From positions 1 through 10,333 of the forward strand of contig CALELM010000037.1 of the NCBI GenBank assembly GCA_937902665.1: a stretch of 10,333 nucleotides of DNA. Reading direction: 5' to 3'. Of this stretch, positions 1 through 7,800 are shown piece by piece; the first letter of the stretch is position 1; each line of letters starts with the position of its first letter. A program made the position numbers and the translations under genes. This DNA comes from an uncultured Selenomonadaceae bacterium (GTDB taxonomy: Bacteria > Bacillota > Negativicutes > Selenomonadales > Selenomonadaceae). The notes under the pieces were generated by a model, which saw nothing but the letters and a program-made list of their open reading frames with translations, ran no database searches and had not been told where the DNA came from.

Positions 1-93
1 GGTTTCCCCCACTTACAGCAAGCTGTTGAAGAAGGGGACATCTTAGCTTCGTTATATCATATTGCTTGCAAATATAGCAAAGACTTCATTTAA
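1..93 (+). CDS. C-terminal fragment of an unidentified protein (convergent gene)
   Basis: An open frame runs from the first base of the window to TAA at 91-93, giving 30 residues that read GFPHLQQAVEEGDILASL and end YSKDFI. The composition is protein-like: mixed hydrophobic and acidic, amphipathic, with no excess of Arg or Ser. It ends 27 nt before a strong intrinsic terminator whose plus-strand T-run follows the stem, as expected for a real gene end. The gene points toward the tpsAB operon, so the two units converge. The fragment is too short to assign a family or function, and the rest of the gene lies outside the window. That it is coding is inferred from the open frame, its composition and the terminator position. 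Confidence 0.55.
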   Translation, partial: GFPHLQQAVEEGDILASLYHIACKYSKDFI

Positions 94-111
94 CAAATCG
101 CTGTGTTCTGC

Positions 112-150
112 AAAAAATTACGGCTTCGGAAACCCGAAGCCGTTTTTCTT
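112..150. terminator. Bidirectional Rho-independent terminator
   Basis: A perfect 10-bp inverted repeat (ACGGCTTCGG at 120-129, CCGAAGCCGT at 134-143) encloses a 4-nt loop. On the plus strand the stem runs into TTTTTCTT (143-150). On the minus strand it is followed by AATTTTTTG (119-111). Each T-run can also pair partly with the A-run on the opposite side of the stem. It lies 31 nt beyond the tpsB stop and 27 nt beyond the stop of the convergent plus-strand gene, so one hairpin can serve both. Confidence 0.9.
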
Positions 151-173
151 GACAAAAACACAAATGCAAAGAC

Positions 174-1868
174 TTACCAAATTTTTCCGAGCATGAACCA
201 AAGCCTGCCGGATGCCTCCGCATCCTTGCTGGCATTGGGATCCAGCCCAATCCTGCGAGCGTAATCCAAACGAGCGAACCAGTCGCCGGGATTGGAATAG
301 CTCACGCCCAAGCCCCAACCAGAAAGCGTCATATTCTCCCTGCCAGTCTCCCACCGATTGTAGGTATGTCCGAGATCGTAATAGGCACTGAGCGCAAGTC
401 CGGGAATATCCGTATGGTAACGGAACTCCGTTGTCCAGATCCAGCCATCATCGCCCATTCCCTCGCCCTGCGGATAAGCACGGACACCATTTGCGCCACC
501 GAGGTAGAACTGTTCCGAGCTGTCAAGATTGCGGCTTGCCTTCTGCCCAGAGAGTTTCATCAAAACATCACTGCTATGGCCGAGAGACTGCACAGCCTGC
601 ACGCTTCCCTCCATCTTGGCAAAGGCACCTCTCGTCCCTGCATCCTGCACAATGCTTTGCTTCTGCGTGTCGCTGGAAACCGTCAGCGTATTTTCTCCTG
701 TCAAATTTCCTGCAGTCAGCTTTGCATCATAGCTCAGGTTCGTTGTCGGCCACTTCGCATAGCCATTCACGCCGACATGCACGGCATTGGACTGCTTCTC
801 GCCCTCATTCTGAACCACAAACGAAGTCCCTGCAATCCCATATTTCAGGTTGTCCTGCAAGCGCCGATGATCAAAGCCATAGGTCAGCATCAGCTTCTTG
901 TCCGCTTGCTGAAGGAGCGGACGGCTTCCGAAAATGCTGATCGTATCTGCCGTCCCGTCTGTATCTCCGCCCAAGCCCTCATAGCCTGTCTGGTAATCCA
1001 TGCGGCTGTAGCCAATGCCAAGTGTCGTGCCATCCCTGCCGACCAAGAACTCATAGTTTCCGTAGTAGTTATGCAGATTGCGATTGGAGAACAGGATGCC
1101 AAGGCTTGCCTTATCCCCCATGCCGCTGAGATTGTACAGACTCTCCTGCAAGCCATAGCGATAGCGACCTGATGAACTGCTCCCGTAATTTTCCACATAA
1201 GCAACTGTCGTATTCTTCTTCTCCGGATCGTTCAGCCTCACCGTCAAGTCACTCGTGCCGAATTCCTTGCCGGGACTCAATACGCCCACCGTCTTGGTGC
1301 CAACGACCTCGCTCAGGGAATAGAGCGCTGTTTCCAGTTTTCTCGTGCGGATAATGTCGCCGGATTTCAAGCCCTTGGTGAAGCCCTCTGCGACCGTATC
1401 CTTGAGGCTGCTTTGGTTGTCCAGCTTAATCTCGCCATAGCGCCCCGGAATCACCTGTATCGTCACCGTTCCGTCATTGCTCTCCTGCGGCGGCAGGAAT
1501 GCCGCCGCTGCCGGATAGCCTTGGCTGCGGCAATAAACCGTAATCTCATTCACGGTCTTGTTCAGCTCTTCCAACGTAATTTCCCGATGAACCACAGGCT
1601 CCAGCAGCTTCGTGAGAGCTGCCTTGTCAAGCTCAAGTTCCGCTGCATCCAAGCGAATGTTCCGTATCGTAAACTTGACCTCTGCCTGCTTCCCTGCCCC
1701 TGCTTCCGTGCGATTTTCCACATCTGCCTGCACATTCCTTGCCGCTTCCGCCGCAACCTCGCTTCCGGGATGGGAAATCGAGGATGCAGCAAATGCCGTG
1801 CAGGAAATCCCTAAGGAAAGCGTAACTGCCGCTGCTCCTGTCAAATTGCAAAACCATTTCTTCTTCAT
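174..1868 (-). CDS. TpsB-type outer-membrane transporter (ShlB/FhaC/HecB family)
   Basis: This is the beta-barrel pore of a two-partner secretion system. It should recognise the TPS domain of the exoprotein encoded just upstream and pass it across the outer membrane. The 564-residue length is usual for the Omp85/TpsB family. Residues 1-27 form a Sec signal peptide (MKKK start, hydrophobic core, AFA before cleavage). Residues about 64-141 match POTRA_2 (VKFTIRNIRL to VIPGRYG, with the usual RSQGYPAA and LPPQ stretches), and about 143-212 form a second POTRA. From about 222 to the end there are alternating beta-strands of a 16-strand barrel. The L6 signature is present as VRAY (462-465) within GANGVRAYPQGEGMGDDGW, along with its partner motif YYDLG (D498). 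The last residue is Trp, a typical terminal aromatic for barrel assembly. The ATG at 1868 has AGGGG 7 nt upstream. The gene follows tpsA after a 23-nt gap, so the two are very likely co-transcribed. The VRGY glycine is Ala here. The substrate assignment is inferred from gene order. Confidence 0.95.
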   Translation of the reverse strand: MKKKWFCNLTGAAAVTLSLGISCTAFAASSISHPGSEVAAEAARNVQADVENRTEAGAGKQAEVKFTIRNIRLDAAELELDKAALTKLLEPVVHREITLEELNKTVNEITVYCRSQGYPAAAAFLPPQESNDGTVTIQVIPGRYGEIKLDNQSSLKDTVAEGFTKGLKSGDIIRTRKLETALYSLSEVVGTKTVGVLSPGKEFGTSDLTVRLNDPEKKNTTVAYVENYGSSSSGRYRYGLQESLYNLSGMGDKASLGILFSNRNLHNYYGNYEFLVGRDGTTLGIGYSRMDYQTGYEGLGGDTDGTADTISIFGSRPLLQQADKKLMLTYGFDHRRLQDNLKYGIAGTSFVVQNEGEKQSNAVHVGVNGYAKWPTTNLSYDAKLTAGNLTGENTLTVSSDTQKQSIVQDAGTRGAFAKMEGSVQAVQSLGHSSDVLMKLSGQKASRNLDSSEQFYLGGANGVRAYPQGEGMGDDGWIWTTEFRYHTDIPGLALSAYYDLGHTYNRWETGRENMTLSGWGLGVSYSNPGDWFARLDYARRIGLDPNASKDAEASGRLWFMLGKIW

Positions 1869-1875
1869 GCCAAAT

Positions 1876-1880
1876 CCCCT
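1876..1880 (-). promoter_or_regulatory. Ribosome binding site of tpsB
   Basis: On the minus strand AGGGG lies 7 nt before the tpsB ATG, within the 23-nt tpsA-tpsB gap, which leaves no room for a separate promoter. The same AGGGG element precedes tpsA, which helps to choose the tpsA start. Confidence 0.7.
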
Positions 1881-1891
1881 TTACTATAGCC

Positions 1892-4800
1892 TCAGACAGC
1901 AAGATTCACGCCATCACCCGACAGCTCTATCCCAACATGCTCGCTCATCAGCTCGCGTTTCTCCTGCCTCTGCTTTTCATTCTCCTCATCCTCCAAATAC
2001 TCCACGGATGAGTCAGACACATTGCTTACCTGCACATCTATCTTGGGTTCTGCTTTCTTGTCTGCCTGCTCGTCTGTCACATGGAAGCCCACAGCAAAGC
2101 CCTCGGAAGACACGCCGCCCTCTGCCAGTCTCACATTCACGATGGAATCAGCACCTACTGTCCTCATCTCCGAAAGGTTGCCTGCCGTCTGGGCACTGCC
2201 ACCTGCTTGGTATTCAAACCCAACCGATGCCGCATTGGACAAGGAATTTGCACTGTCCTTGGATGCCTGCGTATATGCCGTCGCATCCGGCACAAATCCG
2301 CCCTCCGTAGCATTGATGTTCGAGATTCGTTCCACGCTTGCAACAGTATTTTCCCAAATTGCCGTATCCACAGCTTGCGTATGCGGAACCTCCGAAAGTC
2401 CCTTCCTGCGGTTCTCCTCGTTCAGCTTGTCAATTAGCTGCGCCGTTTGCTTTGCCATCTCCACTGCACCGCTGCCGCCGGAATCTCCTGAACCGCCATC
2501 ATCCCACGGTTTTGGCGTTGGTGTTGGCGTTGGTGTTGGCGTTGGTGTCGGCTTCGGTGGAATTGGCTTCGGCGGTACCGGTTTTTCGCTCACGCGGTAC
2601 ATGCCAAGCGTTCCTGCCGTCAGCTGGTAATCCCTTCCATACGCTACAGGTGTCCCTGCAATCTCACTTCCCCTGTACCAAGCATGAACCGCATGTTCCC
2701 CTGCGACATCCTTGGAAGGAGCATCTCCATCTTGGTATCCCAGCTTCCAGTCTTGCGTATCCCCGTCAATATTTTCCGTACTCCCGTCAATAAAGCCGTA
2801 TACCTTGCCAGAGAATGCCTGCTTCGGAAGCACCTCCCCGACATAGCTTCCCGTTGGCGAAACTGCCGTATCGACCTTGATATCCCTGCGGTTAATGATA
2901 CCCGTCCCTGTTGCCTTATCAGAGAGTCCCTCTGCCAGCTCATAGTTCTTGTTGACATCATACGCTCCTGCATCAAAGGCAAGATTGGTGTAATTGACAT
3001 TGTACTGGATCTGCTCACCATTCATGCCATAAGCATGGTAGCCTTCATCGCCCTCAATATCTTTATACTCCGCATTTCCTGTTACCTTGATTTCTTCCGT
3101 GATGGTGTCACCCTCGTCATTCGTCAATACGATAGGAGAACCATCCGCATTGGTATACTCGAAATTCGTAAATGTCCCATCTACGTTCCCTGTTCCATCA
3201 TAAACCTTCTCAAGCTGATCTGCACCGGTAATCTTGATTTTTCGCTTCTCTATCGTGCCGAGATCGTGCGCCGTCAGAGTGGCACCTACCGTCCCATCCT
3301 TATAGCCGGTATAGGTCAGGGAATCATCCTCTCCTACACGCACCAGTTCGTGATTGACGCTGTCCCATTGGAGGTAATAGTTGACACCAAGACCTTCCCC
3401 TGCATTCTTGTTTGCCTTGCCGTCCGCATCGAGATACTGTGCCTTCTTCTCCAGCCACAGATTGACAGTTTCATTGTCAAGCGTCAACTGAATCTTATTA
3501 TCTGCCACTTTCCTGTTGTCACCTGACACCTCTGGTGTCAAGAGATTTGCCAGCTGTTCCTTCGTCAGCCACGAATTGCCATCATACGTCTTGGTGTAGT
3601 TCGATGGATTGGTTCGATCCACTTGGACTTGAATCTTCTTCGGTGCAATCGTTCCTGTACCAACTCCCAAAGCCTCGCCCTCTGAGGTACGGATCACATA
3701 GTTGCCCGCATCTGCACCAGTGAGCGAATAGACCACATTCTTGGTCGCTATATTTCCGCTTGCATCCCTTGCCACGTTCTTGTCCGGATTTCCTTCACTA
3801 TCCACATAATTTCCTGCAACGGACACGTTCCCCCCTGCAAGAACCTTGCTCAAGTCTACGTTAATAACACCATCGGTTGCCGCGGAAGAATCGCCATTAT
3901 ATTCCTTGTCAATCCCTGTGTCCTTTACCCAGTCTACCGTAACCACAAGCCTCTTGATATCACCATCTACCTTGTAAATTCCGTCAGTATTCGCCAAATA
4001 ATAGTTGCTCTTGTCCGCACCATCCAATGCCACAAGATAAGAAACCTTATTGGTTCCATCACCTTTCAGCACTTCCGGATCGATTGTAGCATTTTTATCC
4101 GCATAGCCTTGGTTCGTGACGTTAATCGTCAAGCTGTCCCCCGAAATTGCATTATCATGCTCAAGCGTGCTTTGAGAGATATCTGTGATTGTTCCGTCAT
4201 AAGGTTTCACCCAATAGCCATCGGTCTTGACCTCGATAAGCTTCGGCGTAATCTTGCCCGTAACCTTCTCACTCTCCGGTATCACAAAGGTGCCGCCCGT
4301 CATTTGGTAATCATCCGCATGCTCTGTCGGTGTCACCAATGCGAGATTGTTATAGTTGACAACCCTGTCCCCTGCATCCTTCTTGTCATAGGCAATATCC
4401 GCCGTATAAGCAAGATTCGTAATGCCGGCACCGGAAAGCGAAGCCGTGAGGTAATCCTGCGCTGTTCCAGCTACATCCGTTTGTGCATTATATACCTTAT
4501 CCGCTACATCCTTCTGCTTGCTCCATGTAACATCATTTGCCATAAATTCATACGGCGTAATTTGGTTGTCGCTTATGTTAATAACATAGCTGCTTGCCGT
4601 CTGCGGTGTTTCCGTAGAGCCTTCCTCTGCATGAAGCACGGCATCCTGCGAAATTCCCGCAAGCTTGTAATTGTCATTCGCATTCTGAATTGCCTCCAAT
4701 ACACCCGTATAGATAACATCTTTATGCGTTGTATTGTTCTCCGTTACATGGGAGCTGGTCGTAAAGGTGTTCTTCGCCTCATCCCATATACCGTAGTATG

Positions 4801-7800
4801 CCTTGACTAATGCATTGTCCAACGACAGATTATCAGCCGTTGCCACGGCATCCTCCTTGCCGTCCGCTCCCGTAATTGTCCCCGTGAAGCCTGTCACTGA
4901 CGTATTGCCCTGATAGTAGGCTCTCTTCACATCATCCGTGAAATTCACCAAGATTTCCCTTGGTGTAATCGTTCCCTTTCCTGTCAGCGTACTCCCAGAT
5001 ACAGAACCGTTTTGCGGCAGGAAGTTATAGTTGGAGAGAAGCTCATCCTCACCGCCAACTTTACCTGAAATCTGCAACTGATAGTTGACCGTCTTATTCT
5101 CTCCTGCATCCTTATCCGCATACGCTCCCGTAGTCACATTCGTTACGCCATCCAGCAAGCCGTCCATTGTTACCAATGCATCGCCAGAGGAGTTAGTAGG
5201 AAGTGCTTCTTTTCCATCATAGACCTTGGTTGGGTTGATATCTACAATAGTAACCTTAACATCCTTTGGCGTTATGATTGCACTACCTGTTGACTGTGGA
5301 GCGATTGCGGCGGATTCCGGCAAGGTGTAATCATCCGAGTGTTCACCTGTCGGTGCAATCAAAAAAATTCCCTCTACCTTCAAGGTCTTTCCTGATCCTG
5401 CGTTCCTGTCATCATAATTTGCCGTAGCCGTATATGCCAAATCTGCATTCATTGGCGTAACATGTGCTGTGAGGTAATCGGCATAAGCAGAAAAGCCTGT
5501 TGTGCCATCATATACCTTCGTCGGGTTGGATTCGGGATTCCATTTCCAAGTAATCTCCTCAGCCGTTACTTCATACGGATTTATCTTATTCTGCGATTGA
5601 TTCAGGACATAGGAACCCAAGCTGCCTGTCGTGCCATCCTCATAGGTCACGTTGGCAGTGTTGTTGCCAAAATTAAATTGATAGTTCGTGGATGCTTTGC
5701 CATCATCCGATTTTAACGCATCCAAGAGGTTCGCATAGATAATGTCCTTTTGCTCCGGCACTCCCTCTGTGGAATTCACATGCGAACCAGTCGTAAACTT
5801 GTTGTCGTTCCATTTACCGTAATATGCCTGTAACTTACTCGTATCAATGGTCAGGTTATCATCAGCAATGCCATTTGTGATTGTCCAGCTCGTTGGCATT
5901 GCGGATGCATTATCCTTGATATAGGAACGTGCCAAATCGTCCGCAAATGATATCTCGATTGTCCTCTTGTCAATCGTTCCTGCCCCTTGAAGCTTGTTAT
6001 CCGTGACCGTCTTTGACGTATCAATAGGAACGAAGTTATAGTTCGTCACCTTGTCCCCGTCAACCTCAAGGGCATAAATCACGCTCTTATCCCCTGCATC
6101 CTTGCTATCGTAGACTGCCGTGGTCACATTCGTTGGATTCAGACCTGCTACGTCCGTCACAAGACCTGTCATATTGACCAATGCCTCACCAACCAATTTG
6201 TTGCCAGAGAGGTCGGTAGGAAGGTCTACTTTTCCATCATAGACCTTGGTTGGATTGGAGTTCACGATAGCAACCTGAACATCCTTCGGTGCAATATATG
6301 CCTTTACCTGTTCAGGATTCGATTCTAACGTAAGAGCTTCTGTTGTCAATTTATAGTTACCAGATGTATCCGAATCCGTATCCGCAACCAAATTCACCTG
6401 ATAGTTGACCTTGTTTGCAGTGTCAACATCCTTGCTATTATAATCTGCCGAAGCAATCGCATAGTCGATAGGAGAGCCATTTGTTACGCCCACTGCGGCA
6501 AGTGCCAAATAATCTTTCGCATTCTCTCCAACTGCTGTTTTGCCATCATAGGTCTTGTGAATATCATTTCCCCATGTTGGAAGCAAATCAGCGATGGAAT
6601 TGATCGCCCTTGGTGTAATCGTTCCCTTGCCCTCTACACTCTTATCCGAAAATTCGTAGTTGATCGAGTTGTCGCCTTCGAGTTTCAGATTGGTATAAGT
6701 GACCTTACCGCCATCACCCATATTAGCATTTACGTTCGCACTGGCATATGTTCCAATCAATCCGTCCTCACCAGTCTTGACAGAAACACCCTCATAGGTA
6801 ATCTTTTGATTGTCCTTATCCACCAAGTATGCCTTGCCGGTCAAATTCTCCGTCACAGCTGTCGTGCCGTCATAGACCTTCGTTACGTCATCCACCTTAG
6901 CATGAACCGCCAGTGGGTTGATCTTCCCAGTACCCTCTAATGTTTCCGTTTTCAGGGCATAGTTTCCTGCATTTCCTCCCTCAATGTCAATCGTATAGAA
7001 AACCTTCTTGCCATTTTCAACGACTGGCGTGCTTGCATCTTTGACATCTTGCCTACGAACGTTTGCCGCACCTTCTCCATTCGTGTTTTGGTATGTAGCC
7101 GTAACCGTATAAGTATCGCCATCCACCAATCGGTTGTAGTCATAGCCCGAAATAGCCGCATATACGACATTATCCTTTTTGTATTCCTCTAGGACATCCG
7201 CAGTCGTGTCATAGTCCTTATCAATATTTGTACTCTGTCCTAGGGCAAAGTAGATTTTGCGTTTCTCAATCCTGCCCGCACCACTGACCTCCGTATTGGA
7301 AATTGCAGCAGCACCATGCACACTTTCACCAAAGGTATAGTTATTTATAGCATCAGTATCGCCTGTAATCCCGACCTGATAAGCGATCTGTGCCGCACCG
7401 TTATTGTCAGTCGCTTTGGCTGTTTCCTTCCCATTCACATCTTTGAATATACCGTTACCCGTTGGGGTAAAGGTGATTTTTTCCCTGTCCCCTTCCAAAA
7501 TGTCAGCCGTACTCAGGTTCGTTGCCTCTCCATAAGCAGATGTTCCATCATAAACCTTGCTCGTATCGGCAAGCTTTCCATTCTGATAGATTTGAAATGC
7601 ATCCTTATCAATATGACGCTTGAAGATCTCTCCCGTTGCGTCCACGCTCTTGGAGCCACGCTCTCCCTCTGCATAGTACCCCGTTGCATCGTAGACAATA
7701 TTGCCGTTTGTATCCTTCAAGAGATAGTTCTTGGCAACATCGGAAGTTGGTTCAAGGATGGTGATTCCTCCATAGGTAATGGACTTTTCCCCTGCGTTGG

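Noticed and set aside
366..1172. Plus-strand open frame of 268 codons opposite tpsB
   Set aside because: It is antisense to a clear TpsB transporter with intact signal peptide, POTRA and barrel motifs. Its product has shadow-frame composition and no recognisable domain.
1797..1814. Possible lipoprotein signal at Cys23 of TpsB
   Set aside because: The residues before the Cys are GIS, with Gly where the lipobox needs Leu, Val or Ile. AFA at 25-27 is a good ordinary signal-peptidase site, and TpsB proteins are not lipoproteins.
1612..2310. Plus-strand open frame crossing the tpsA-tpsB junction
   Set aside because: It overlaps two well-supported minus-strand genes, is dominated by Ser, Pro and His, and has no ribosome binding site that stands out.
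2684..3526. Plus-strand open frame of 280 codons opposite tpsA
   Set aside because: It lies wholly within the exoprotein repeat array. The product is rich in Ile, Arg, Leu and Cys, as expected for the complement of Asp/Asn/Gly/Thr-rich coding DNA, and it has no family motif. Other plus-strand frames at 4109-4810, 7316-7819 and 9509-9943 are rejected for the same reason.
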